Translations under genes and position numbers: made by a program
In this document: one piece after another, positions 1 through 7,327 of the stretch
How the letters are laid out: each line of letters begins with the position of its first letter
Position numbering within the stretch: the first letter of the stretch is position 1
Assembly: GCA_934467415.1 (NCBI GenBank)
Contig: CAKSLQ010000005.1
Span: forward strand, 124,001-188,000
DNA from: an uncultured Eubacteriales bacterium
GTDB lineage: Bacteria > Bacillota > Clostridia > Oscillospirales > CAG-272
Length of the DNA: 64,000 nt
Direction of reading: 5' to 3'
The notes under the pieces: model-generated
The model's input: the letters and a program-made list of their open reading frames with translations, nothing else
The model's database searches: none
Told to the model about the DNA's origin: nothing

Positions 1-120
1 GTCGCCGAGCAGCGCCTCGCGGATCTTTGCGGCGTAGAACCGCTTGAGGTAGTCCTCCTCGCCGAAAAGGACATAAACGCCGCTCGGTGTCTTGTATTCT
101 TTTTTGATCTCGACTTCCAT
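1..120 (-). CDS. holA: DNA polymerase III delta subunit, N-terminal fragment (cut by window start)
   Basis: Only the first 40 codons are inside the window; the gene runs off the left edge. The peptide opens MEVEIKKEYKTPSGVYVLF and continues GEEDYLKRF, the nucleotide-binding N-terminus typical of the clamp-loader delta subunit, which opens the beta sliding clamp during replication. The ATG at 118-120 has a good AAAGGAG ribosome binding site about 6 bases upstream. It lies 22 bases downstream of the DUF1934 gene on the same strand, so the two are probably co-transcribed. The assignment rests on a short stretch; the rest of the gene would settle it. Confidence 0.7.
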   Translation of the reverse strand, partial: MEVEIKKEYKTPSGVYVLFGEEDYLKRFYAAKIREALLGD

Positions 121-142
121 GCGGCGCTCCTTTCGGTTTGGT

Positions 143-631
143 TCAGGTCAGCAGAGTGATGGTCACTTCGGCGCGCTCGGCCAGCACGCCGTTCATCTCG
201 ACGAGATAGACGGCGTGAAAGCTGCCGCCGTGATAGGTCAGGCTGTTCTGCAATTCTTTGGTGTCCACGCACAGCTCGATCGGGAAGCAGGGCGTGTTGT
301 AGACGCAGAGATGCCGCCGCCCCGCTTCAAAGACGAAGGCGGAGGACACGCTCCCCTCGCGCAGCAGGCTGACCAGCCCCGGCTCGCGCGTGTCGAAGAA
401 GAGCTTCGTCGTCGATCCGTCCATGCCGGTGATCTCGCTCTCCTCGTATTCGATCTCGAGTTTGCCGCCCTTGTCGGCAACCGTGCAGTCGGTGGTCAGC
501 GTCGAGGACTCCTCGGTGACATCTTCTGCGGTCAGCTGCTCGGTGGCGTCGGTCTCATCGCTGTACTGCACCATCTTCGAGACGATGCGGATCTTTGCAA
601 ATCGTTTGTTGATGCTTTTCATTGAAATCAT
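143..631 (-). CDS. DUF1934 domain-containing protein (YwiB-like)
   Basis: A 162-residue protein matching the DUF1934/YwiB pattern: an N-terminal KIRIVSK strand, a central YEESEITGMDGSTTKLFF segment, and a C-terminal beta-rich part ending in a Y-L-V-E-M-N-G strand. The family folds as a small lipocalin-like beta barrel of unknown function and is common in Firmicutes. Start is uncertain: ATG at 631 (MISMKS) or at 622 (MKSINK). Neither has a conventional Shine-Dalgarno. A GGAG lies at about 652-657, separated from the first ATG by a perfect 8-bp hairpin (632-650). It precedes holA on the minus strand and follows rnr after a repeat-bearing gap. Confidence 0.75.
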   Translation of the reverse strand: MISMKSINKRFAKIRIVSKMVQYSDETDATEQLTAEDVTEESSTLTTDCTVADKGGKLEIEYEESEITGMDGSTTKLFFDTREPGLVSLLREGSVSSAFVFEAGRRHLCVYNTPCFPIELCVDTKELQNSLTYHGGSFHAVYLVEMNGVLAERAEVTITLLT

Positions 632-650
632 ACGGCGGTTTTACCGCCGT
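632..650 (-). promoter_or_regulatory. Hairpin between possible Shine-Dalgarno and start codon of the DUF1934 gene
   Basis: Perfect arms ACGGCGGT / ACCGCCGT with a 3-base loop abut the first ATG. The only GGAG lies on the far side of the hairpin. Folding would bring GGAG close to the AUG, so the structure may influence initiation. Structure seen; role inferred. Confidence 0.4.
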
Positions 651-696
651 CTCCGGAGTGTATTTTATCACATTTCGCTGCCAAAGTCAACCGCGG

Positions 697-724
697 AAAA
701 CCGCCCTCTTTGGAGGGCGGTTTT
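697..724. terminator. Hairpin terminator after rnr
   Basis: AAAACCGCCCTC and GAGGGCGGTTTT pair around a 4-base loop. It is symmetrical, with four T on each side, and lies downstream of rnr on the minus strand. Confidence 0.5.
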
Positions 725-726
725 GT

Positions 727-886
727 GGCTCCCCTGTGCAAGGGGAGCTGCCACCGATAGGTGACTGAGGGGTTGTTTCTTGGCTCTGTAACAATCCCTC
801 CGGCGGCTTCGCCGCCACCTCCCTTTACACAAGGGAGGCTTGGTTTGCGGTGCAAAAGCTGTAGGGCGGGGGCTTGCTCCCGCCGC
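727..886. repeat. Dispersed intergenic palindromic repeats
   Basis: The gap between rnr and the DUF1934 gene holds several GC-rich palindromes. A 19-base unit at 727-745 recurs inverted at 58247-58265. A 26-base unit at 861-886 recurs exactly at 58034-58059, with a diverged copy at 9807-9830. A further palindrome (GGCGGCTTCGCCGCC) and CCTCCCTTTACACAAGGGAGG lie between them. No open reading frame here is convincing. Such units are typical noncoding interspersed repeats in Clostridia. Confidence 0.65.
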
Positions 887-925
887 AATCATGCAGATGC
901 AGTTCTATAGAACCGGCGGTTCGCG

Positions 926-3034
926 TTATGCTTTTTTCTTCTTCTTTCCGCTTTGCTCGTCCGCAAGCTCCATATAGACGCGGCGGCGCAGGACATTTGC
1001 CTCGGTGATGCGGACACGGAGCGGCTGCCCGAGTTTGTAGGCATGCTTGCCGCGCGACAGCGTGAGCGCGTCCTCGCTAAAGCTGTAGCCCTCGCCGAGC
1101 TGCTCGATCGGGATCAGACCCTCGCAGGTGTTTTCCAGCTCGCAGAACAGGCCGAATGCGGTCACCGAGGAGATGACCGCGTCGAAGGTCTCGCCGACGG
1201 CCTTCTGCATGTAGATGACCTTGTAGAGATCCTCGATGTCCCGCTCGGCGGAGAGGGCGCGCAGCTCGTTCTCGCTCGAACGCGCGGCGCTCTCGGCGGC
1301 AAACGCGGCGTAATGCTTCGCGGCGGCGGGCGCGCCATTTTCCAGCGTGTATTTCAGGATGCGGTGCACCGACAGGTCGGGATAGCGGCGGATGGGGGAG
1401 GTGAAGTGGCAGTAGTATTCCAGCCCGAGGCCGAAGTGGTCGCCGCGCACGGCGCTGTATTTCGCCTTCATCTGCGTGCGCAGCGTGATGCGCGAGAGCA
1501 CACTGCCGAAGCCTTTTTCCTCCGCCTCGGCGAGGACGGGCGCGAATGCGCCGGTCGTCAGCTTCTGTGCTTTCAGCGGCAGGATGGACAGGCCGAGGTT
1601 GTGCACGAAGTTCTTGTAGGCGGTCAGCTTCTCCTCGGAGGGTGCTTCGTGGACGCGGAAGACGCAGGGAACGCGCTTTGCGCACATGAAGCGCGCGACC
1701 GCCTCGTTGGCGGTGAGCATGAACTGCTCGATCATCTTTTCCGCGTCGCCGCGCTCCCGCTTGACCACGTCCACCGGCATACCGTCCGCGTCGAGGATGA
1801 TCTTCGCCTCGGCGCTCTCCAGCTCGAGCACGCCGCGCGCGGTCGAATTGGCTGCCAGCAGCTGATAGAGCGGGTACATGTCGGCGAGCGTTTTCCAAAC
1901 CGGCTTGTATTTCGTGTAAAACTTCGATCTGCTCTTCTTCTCGAAGAGATCATTGACCTCGCTGTACACGCCGCGCACCTTGGAGCGGATGATGGAATTT
2001 TCCACGCGGCAGTCCTTGATCCTGCCCGCTTTATCCAGCGTGATGAGCGCGCTGAGCGCGTATTTGTCGGTGCCCGCGTTCAGCGAGCAGACGCCGTTTG
2101 AGAGACATTCGGGCAGCATCGGCACGACCTTGTCGGTGAAGTAGACGCTCGTGCCGCGCGCGATTGCCTCCTTGTCGGTGGGCGAGCCCTCGCGGACATA
2201 GTGCGAGACGTCGGCGATGTGAACGCCGAGCAGCCAGCCGTCCGCGGTCTTTTCGAGCGAGATCGCGTCGTCGAGGTCCTTGGCGTCCGCGCCGTCAATC
2301 GTGAGAATCGCCGCCTCACGCAGGTCCAGTCTGCCCGCGGGGCGGATCGGCTCTGCCGCGGCGCGTTCGGCGTCGCGCAGCACCTCCTCGGGAAATTCGG
2401 TGCGGATGCCGGCGGCAAGCAGCACGGATTCGTAGTTGGCGCCGAGCGACAGGGAAGCGCCGAGGTCGCGGAGAACCTCGCCGCGCGGCGGGCGCCGTCC
2501 GTCACCGTAGTCGGTGATGCGCACAAGCACCTTATCGCCGGGTGCGGCGCCGCCCGCGTTTGCAAGCTCCACCGCGTCGGCAAGCCGCAGATTGTCCGGG
2601 ATGACGCGGAAGGGCGCAAAGCGGCGCTCCGCCCCCCCCGTCTCGACGAGCGTGCCGCACAGCTCGGTGAAGCCGCGCGAAAGAATGCCCGTGATCTCGC
2701 CTTCAATGCGGAAGCCGCCGCCCGCCGTGGGGCGCAGATCGCGCTTCCGCACGGTGACGGCCACGCGGTCGCCCGCCATCGCGCCGCCGCGTTTGCGCGC
2801 GGGGATGAAGATGTCCTCGGTCAGCGGGGATTCTTCCGTCACGGTGACAAAGCCGAACCCGCGCTCGGTCGCGGCAAAGATGCCCTCCAGCGTCACGGTC
2901 TCGGCCGGGCGGCGGGGCGCCGCCGCGCCGCGGCCGCCTGCGCGCCGCCGCGTTGTACGGCTGCGGCGGCGCAGGGCTTTTGCAACGTTTTCCGACGCTG
3001 CTCCGGTTGATTTCTTGCTTTTTCTTCTTTTCAT
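926..3034 (-). CDS. rnr: Ribonuclease R (3'-5' exoribonuclease, RNB family)
   Basis: 702 residues, normal for Firmicute RNase R. The order is a basic N-terminus (residues 1-45, Arg/Lys/Ala rich), a cold-shock domain (GFGFVTV, EDIFIPARKRGGAMAGD), the RNB catalytic core with the magnesium-binding motif DGADAKDLDDAI near residue 250 and FTSPIRRYPDL further on, then a C-terminal S1 domain and a Lys-rich tail. The enzyme degrades structured RNA processively and works in rRNA, tmRNA and mRNA quality control. The ATG at 3034 has AAAGGAAAT upstream. It follows secG on the same strand, the usual Firmicute order, with a terminator-like hairpin between the two. Confidence 0.95.
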   Translation of the reverse strand: MKRRKSKKSTGAASENVAKALRRRSRTTRRRAGGRGAAAPRRPAETVTLEGIFAATERGFGFVTVTEESPLTEDIFIPARKRGGAMAGDRVAVTVRKRDLRPTAGGGFRIEGEITGILSRGFTELCGTLVETGGAERRFAPFRVIPDNLRLADAVELANAGGAAPGDKVLVRITDYGDGRRPPRGEVLRDLGASLSLGANYESVLLAAGIRTEFPEEVLRDAERAAAEPIRPAGRLDLREAAILTIDGADAKDLDDAISLEKTADGWLLGVHIADVSHYVREGSPTDKEAIARGTSVYFTDKVVPMLPECLSNGVCSLNAGTDKYALSALITLDKAGRIKDCRVENSIIRSKVRGVYSEVNDLFEKKSRSKFYTKYKPVWKTLADMYPLYQLLAANSTARGVLELESAEAKIILDADGMPVDVVKRERGDAEKMIEQFMLTANEAVARFMCAKRVPCVFRVHEAPSEEKLTAYKNFVHNLGLSILPLKAQKLTTGAFAPVLAEAEEKGFGSVLSRITLRTQMKAKYSAVRGDHFGLGLEYYCHFTSPIRRYPDLSVHRILKYTLENGAPAAAKHYAAFAAESAARSSENELRALSAERDIEDLYKVIYMQKAVGETFDAVISSVTAFGLFCELENTCEGLIPIEQLGEGYSFSEDALTLSRGKHAYKLGQPLRVRITEANVLRRRVYMELADEQSGKKKKKA

Positions 3035-3050
3035 AATTTCCTTTTTGCAT

Positions 3051-3090
3051 AGAAAAATCCGCTTTTGATAGTTTCAACCAAAAGCGGATT
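3051..3090 (-). terminator. Terminator/attenuator between secG and rnr
   Basis: A perfect 12-bp stem (AATCCGCTTTTG paired with CAAAAGCGGATT) is followed on the minus strand by five T. No clear promoter lies between it and rnr, so rnr expression probably depends on read-through. Confidence 0.75.
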
Positions 3091-3107
3091 CGGCATACAG
3101 ACTTGAA

Positions 3108-3488
3108 TTATTCGGCTGCGGCGGTGGACTCGGCTGCTTCCGACTCCGCAGGCTCGGTCGCCTCGGTGGTTGCTTCCGTCGTGACGACACCGTGGTAGTC
3201 GTCGCCGCCGAGACCGGTGTTGACATTGGTGTTGGGCGTGTAGTTGGGGCTCTCGATCGCATAGATCACGATGACGAGAACGACGAACACGACGGCAACG
3301 ACCGAGGTCACTCTGGAGAGGACCTTGTCGATCGCTCTGCCCTTGGTCTTGCCGAAAAACGTCTCGGCGCCGCCGGCGATCGTGCCGGACAGGTTCTTCG
3401 ATTTGCCGTGCTGCATCAGAACGGCGACAATGAGGAACAGCGCGCCGACAAGAAGAATAATACCGAGTACAAGTTCAAGAGTTGTCAT
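3108..3488 (-). CDS. secG: Preprotein translocase subunit SecG
   Basis: 126 residues from the ATG at 3488, chosen because GGAGG sits 8 bases upstream; an in-frame upstream extension lacks such a site. Two membrane helices are visible (about residues 4-26 and 58-75) flanking the conserved cytoplasmic loop with MQHGKSKNLSG and the AETFFGKTKG motif. The C-terminal tail is unusually long and rich in Thr, Glu and Ala (about 40 residues). SecG assists SecYE in protein export. A promoter with a 17-bp spacer lies just upstream, and rnr follows. Confidence 0.93.
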   Translation of the reverse strand: MTTLELVLGIILLVGALFLIVAVLMQHGKSKNLSGTIAGGAETFFGKTKGRAIDKVLSRVTSVVAVVFVVLVIVIYAIESPNYTPNTNVNTGLGGDDYHGVVTTEATTEATEPAESEAAESTAAAE

Positions 3489-3532
3489 TTTATATTTCCT
3501 CCGATAGGTTGCTTTTTCACAATGCGGATTAC

Positions 3533-3561
3533 ATTTTACCATACCCTCGGCAAAAAAGCAA
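3533..3561 (-). promoter_or_regulatory. Promoter of secG
   Basis: TTGCTT at 3556-3561 and TAAAAT at 3533-3538 on the minus strand, spacer 17 bases, about 50 bases before the secG start. Confidence 0.65.
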
Positions 3562-3639
3562 TACTATTTCAAAAATATTTTTCGGAATATTCCAAACGGA
3601 TACACAAAGAAAATGCACAAAGAAAGCGGCTTTTTTGTA

Positions 3640-3668
3640 TTGCCATATTCTTCGCCCTGTGATAAACT
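3640..3668 (+). promoter_or_regulatory. Promoter of the GH43 gene
   Basis: TTGCCA at 3640-3645, spacer 17, TAAACT at 3663-3668, about 40 bases before the start codon. Confidence 0.55.
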
Positions 3669-3704
3669 AACAGAGGAAGAATTATATCTATCGTGAGGTA
3701 AATC

Positions 3705-4655
3705 ATGACCGAGACTTTCAGAAACCCGATCACCGAAAGCGGCGCCGACCCGTTCGTCGTCCGTTTTGAGGAGCGGTATTATTACGTTTACAGCACCGCC
3801 GACGGCGTGTTTGTGAGCCGGGCGGACAACATCCATCATCTGGCGCAGGACGGCAGGTGCATCTTCCGCCCGGAGGCGGGCAAGCCTTATTCCAAGGAGC
3901 TGTGGGCGCCCGAGATCCATTTTATCGACGGCGACTGGTACTGCTATGTTGCGGCGGATGACGGCGCCAACGTCAACCATCACATGTATGTGCTGAAATC
4001 GACCGACGGCCGCCCGGACGGCGCCTACGAGATGGTCGGGATGCTCGACGACGGCAGCGGCTGCTGGGCGATCGACGGCACGGTGATGCCTTACGGCGGC
4101 AAGCTCTACTTTGTCTGGTCGGGCTGGGAGAGCCGCGAAAACACGAATCAGAATCTCTACATCGCGCCGATGAAGTCCCCGACGGAGCTTTCCGGCGCGC
4201 GTGTGCTGCTCAGCCGTCCGGAATACGACTGGGAGAAGCGCGGCAGCGGCCCCACCAAGGCCGGTAAGTGTCTGCCCACCGTCAACGAGGGGCCGCAGAT
4301 CCTCGAAAAGGACGGCACGGTGCATATCATCTACTCGGCGGCGGGCAGCTGGTGCCGCCATTACTGCCTCGGCAGGCTGACGCTGCGCGGGGGCGATCCG
4401 CTGGAGGCGGCAAACTGGGTGAAGCACCCCGAACCCGTCTTCGTCGAAAACGAAGGCACGCACGGCCCGGGTCACTGCTCCTTTGTGAAGGCGAGGGACG
4501 GGAAGACCGACTTCATCGTCTACCACGCCCGCCGCGATGCGAAGGGCGGCTGGGTCGGCCGCGGTATGCGTGCGCAGTCGTTCGGCTGGGACAGCGATGT
4601 CCCCGTGTTCGGCGCGGCGGCCACACCCGCCGACGACGTCGAGATCCCCGTATAA
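3705..4655 (+). CDS. Glycoside hydrolase family 43 protein
   Basis: 316 residues forming a single GH43 five-bladed propeller. The three expected acidic residues are visible: Asp15 in GADPF (base), Asp124 in WAIDGTV (pKa modulator) and Glu195 in NEGP (acid). There is no signal peptide, so the enzyme acts in the cytoplasm on imported oligosaccharides. GH43 enzymes typically remove alpha-L-arabinofuranosyl or beta-xylosyl units; the exact substrate cannot be read from sequence. An aldose epimerase-like gene follows at 61 bases, suggesting a small carbohydrate-use operon. A GAGG precedes the ATG. Confidence 0.88.
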   Translation: MTETFRNPITESGADPFVVRFEERYYYVYSTADGVFVSRADNIHHLAQDGRCIFRPEAGKPYSKELWAPEIHFIDGDWYCYVAADDGANVNHHMYVLKSTDGRPDGAYEMVGMLDDGSGCWAIDGTVMPYGGKLYFVWSGWESRENTNQNLYIAPMKSPTELSGARVLLSRPEYDWEKRGSGPTKAGKCLPTVNEGPQILEKDGTVHIIYSAAGSWCRHYCLGRLTLRGGDPLEAANWVKHPEPVFVENEGTHGPGHCSFVKARDGKTDFIVYHARRDAKGGWVGRGMRAQSFGWDSDVPVFGAAATPADDVEIPV

Positions 4656-4716
4656 CGTATAACACGCTTGTCTTCCGTTCACATTTTGAAATAAATAAAA
4701 AAAGAAGGTTTGCATT

Positions 4717-5595
4717 TTGAAGTACACACTGGAAAATGACCGCCTTACGGCGCGCGTCGCCACCAAGGGGGCAGAGCTGCTCAGCATTTATTCCAAGGAG
4801 ACCGAGAAGGAATACATCTGGCAGCCGGGCGCGGAGATCTGGAACGCGCATTCGATCCTGCTGTTTCCGAATCCGGGCAGAATCGCGCATGACCGCACGA
4901 TCATCGGCGGCAAGGTCTATCCCGCGACGATGCACGGCTTTGCCAAGGACGCGGAGTTTGCCGTCGCCGAACACGACGGGAGGCACCTCGTGCTGGAGCT
5001 TGCGGCAAACGAGGGCACCCGCTTCTTCTTCCCCTATGAATTTCTGTTCCGCGTGACCTTCACGCTGAAGGACGATGTGCTGGAGGAGCGCTTTGAGGTC
5101 GTTAACCGCGACGACAAGACGATGTATTTCTCGCTCGGCGCGCACCCGGGCTTCTACTGCCCGATCGAGCTCGGCGAGAGCGGCGAGGACTATGTCCTGC
5201 GCTTCGACCGCCCGCAGTCGATCGACCTGCTCGAGTCCGAGGCCGGTACGCGTCTGCTCACCGGCAGGACGTCGAAGCTGCCGATGGACGGAAACGATGT
5301 TTTCGTCGGCGAGCATTTCTTTGACGACGGCCCGATGCTGTACGGCAACGTACATGCGGACACGGTCACGCTGCTCTCGAAGAAGTCGGGCAGATTTGTT
5401 GAGCTGGGCATCCGCGACTTTCCGTATATGTGCCTGTGGGGCGTCGGCGCAAAGATGCAGATCCTCTGCATCGAGCCGTGGTGCGGCACGAGTGACCTGA
5501 CCGATACGGACCATGTCTGGGAGACCAAGCTCGGTATTGAGAAGGCCGGGGTCGGCGAGACCTTCACCCGCGCCCTCACCTTCCGCGTCGGCTGA
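4717..5595 (+). CDS. Aldose 1-epimerase family protein (LacX-like)
   Basis: 292 residues with the galactose-mutarotase-like beta-sandwich pattern: LLFPNPGRI, MHGFAKD and the conserved SLGAHPGFYCPI containing the catalytic-region His. LacX-type members interconvert anomers of sugars or sugar phosphates, but individual substrates are poorly known. The start is TTG, supported by AAAGAAGG 8 bases upstream; no ATG is suitably placed. It follows the GH43 gene and may handle the sugar that gene releases. Confidence 0.85.
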   Translation: MKYTLENDRLTARVATKGAELLSIYSKETEKEYIWQPGAEIWNAHSILLFPNPGRIAHDRTIIGGKVYPATMHGFAKDAEFAVAEHDGRHLVLELAANEGTRFFFPYEFLFRVTFTLKDDVLEERFEVVNRDDKTMYFSLGAHPGFYCPIELGESGEDYVLRFDRPQSIDLLESEAGTRLLTGRTSKLPMDGNDVFVGEHFFDDGPMLYGNVHADTVTLLSKKSGRFVELGIRDFPYMCLWGVGAKMQILCIEPWCGTSDLTDTDHVWETKLGIEKAGVGETFTRALTFRVG

Positions 5596-5609
5596 CGCCA
5601 AAGCGGCGT

Positions 5610-5960
5610 ATGACGACACGGAAAGATGCGATCGCCGCCTGTATGCTGGACGACGCCTACGAGGACTATCCGTTTGACGATGCAAACTGGACGATCATGC
5701 GTCATCGGCTCGGCGGCAAGATCTTCGCCATGATCTTCGAGCGGGAGGGGCATATCTGGCTGAACCTCAAGGAGACGCCGGAGGACTGCTTTATCCTGCG
5801 CGAGCTTTACCCGGCGGTGCTGCCTGCGTATCACATGAACAAGCGGCACTGGGTAAGCGTCGTGCTGGACGGCAGTATGACCGACGCGGAGATTCTGCCG
5901 CTGATCCGGAAAAGCTATGACCTCACCGCAAAGAAGCTCCGTCGCGCAAAAAATGCGTAA
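5610..5960 (+). CDS. MmcQ/YjbR family protein
   Basis: 116 residues, the normal size for the YjbR/CyaY-like fold. Typical features are the N-terminal DAYEDYPFDD, the central MIFEREGHIWLNLKETPE and the C-terminal YHMNKRHWVSVVLDG followed by a helix with SYDLTAKKL. The family is described as DNA-binding-like but has no firm function. It starts 14 bases after the epimerase gene and has no obvious ribosome binding site, so it is probably translated by coupling within the operon. Confidence 0.85.
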   Translation: MTTRKDAIAACMLDDAYEDYPFDDANWTIMRHRLGGKIFAMIFEREGHIWLNLKETPEDCFILRELYPAVLPAYHMNKRHWVSVVLDGSMTDAEILPLIRKSYDLTAKKLRRAKNA

Positions 5961-5966
5961 AACCTC

Positions 5967-5995
5967 TTGCATTTCGGTATTTTCTGTGCTACAAT
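5967..5995 (+). promoter_or_regulatory. Promoter of the pheST leader
   Basis: TTGCAT at 5967-5972, spacer 17, TACAAT at 5990-5995. Transcription would start near 6002, just before the T-box leader. Confidence 0.7.
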
Positions 5996-6001
5996 CAGGA
6001 C

Positions 6002-6257
6002 GGCGCAGATGAAGTTTGCCTCTTTCCGTTTCGTGTCACACAGAGAGAACCGCCGCGGCTGCAAGCGGTTTTGCACGGGGAAGAGCGCGTTTCGCTTCGG
6101 AGCCTGCGAGGTGAAAAAAGAGTAGCCCCGCACGGGTGCTCCCGTTACAGAGCGGTAAAGTGTCGGCTTTACGGTCGGAATGCGGGTGGTACCGCGGATA
6201 TGTGCATATCCGTCCCGGAAAACGGTTTTTGCCGTTTTTCGGGGCGGTTTTTTGTTG
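6002..6257 (+). promoter_or_regulatory. T-box riboswitch upstream of pheST
   Basis: The leader contains the invariant T-box GGGTGGTACCGCGG at 6184-6197. An upstream stem I region has an AGAGAGAACC motif (6042-6051), and a terminator hairpin at 6211-6254 ends in a T run. The T-box pairs with uncharged tRNA and its antiterminator competes with the terminator. A phenylalanine codon TTC at about 6091-6093, on the 3' side of stem I, is the likely specifier and fits the downstream pheS and pheT, but I assigned it by position rather than by folding. Confidence 0.9.
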
Positions 6258-6294
6258 TCAAAAAAAAATATATATAAAAAGGAGGCGTTTCGAT

Positions 6295-7311
6295 TTGAAA
6301 GAAATGCTGGAAAAGATCAAGGCCGAGGCGGCGGCAAAGCTCAGCGAGAAGAATGCTGACCTCGAAGCCCTGCGCGTGCAGTACCTCGGCAAGAAAGGCG
6401 AGCTGACAAGCGTGCTGCGCGGCATGGGGCAGCTCTCCGCCGAGGAAAGACCGAAAATCGGTCAGATGGCCAACGACGTGCGCGCCTACATCGAGAATCT
6501 GATTGAGGAGAAGAAGGCGGCGGCGCATGAGGCGGCGCTCGAGGCAAAGCTCGAGGCAGAGACGGTGGACGTCACCCTGCCCACCGAGCCGGCAGCCGTC
6601 GGCAGCCGTCACCCGCTCTCGCTGGTGCAGACCGAGCTTGAGGACATCTTCATCGGCCTCGGCTTCGAGATCGTCGAGGGCCCCGAGGTGGAGTACGACT
6701 ACTACAACTTCCAGGCGCTGAACATCCCGGAGAACCATCCGGCGCGCGACACGCAGGACACCTTCTACATCACCGACAAGATCCTGCTGCGTTCGCAGAC
6801 CTCGCCCGTGCAGGTGCGCACGATGGAGAAGAAGAAACCCCCGATCCGCATCATTTCGCCCGGCCGCGTGTACCGTTCGGACGCCGTGGACGCGACGCAC
6901 TCGCCGCTGTTCCACCAGCTGGAGGGGCTTGTCGTGGACAAGGGCATCACGATGGGCGACCTGAAGGGGACGCTCGAGCTTTTCGCCAAGAAGATGTTCG
7001 GCGAGGACACGCGCATCCGCTTCCGTCCGCATCACTTCCCGTTCACGGAGCCGTCCGCCGAGGTTGACGTCTCCTGCTTCGTCTGCGGCGGCAAGGGATG
7101 CAGCCTCTGCAAGGGAGAGGGCTGGATCGAGATCCTCGGCGCGGGCATGGTGCATCCCAACGTCCTGCGCGGCTGCGGCATCGACCCCGATGTGTACAGC
7201 GGCTTTGCATTCGGTCTCGGCATCGAGCGCATCGTCATGCGCAAGTACAATATCGACGACATGCGCCTGCTCTATGAAAACGACGTCCGCTTCTTGAAGC
7301 AGTTCAACTGA
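6295..7311 (+). CDS. pheS: Phenylalanine--tRNA ligase alpha subunit
   Basis: 338 residues. The start is taken as TTG at 6295 because GGAGG ends 9 bases before it; the next ATG (6304) is 18 bases away and a longer upstream frame would run through the T-box terminator. An N-terminal coiled coil (about residues 1-85) binds tRNA. The class II catalytic core follows with ISPGRVYRSDAVDATH (motif 2 region) and FGLGIERIVMRKY (motif 3). PheS and PheT form an alpha2beta2 enzyme charging tRNA-Phe. Control is by the T-box leader; pheT follows after 16 bases. Confidence 0.96.
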   Translation: MKEMLEKIKAEAAAKLSEKNADLEALRVQYLGKKGELTSVLRGMGQLSAEERPKIGQMANDVRAYIENLIEEKKAAAHEAALEAKLEAETVDVTLPTEPAAVGSRHPLSLVQTELEDIFIGLGFEIVEGPEVEYDYYNFQALNIPENHPARDTQDTFYITDKILLRSQTSPVQVRTMEKKKPPIRIISPGRVYRSDAVDATHSPLFHQLEGLVVDKGITMGDLKGTLELFAKKMFGEDTRIRFRPHHFPFTEPSAEVDVSCFVCGGKGCSLCKGEGWIEILGAGMVHPNVLRGCGIDPDVYSGFAFGLGIERIVMRKYNIDDMRLLYENDVRFLKQFN

Positions 7312-7327
7312 GAAAGGGGAGAGTAAG

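Noticed and set aside
727..886. Possible CRISPR array
   Set aside because: The repeats are unequal palindromes without regular spacers, and no cas gene is in the window.
3564..4787. 407-codon minus-strand frame over the GH43 gene
   Set aside because: It mirrors the GH43 coding strand, which carries the catalytic triad. No ribosome binding site or recognisable domain.
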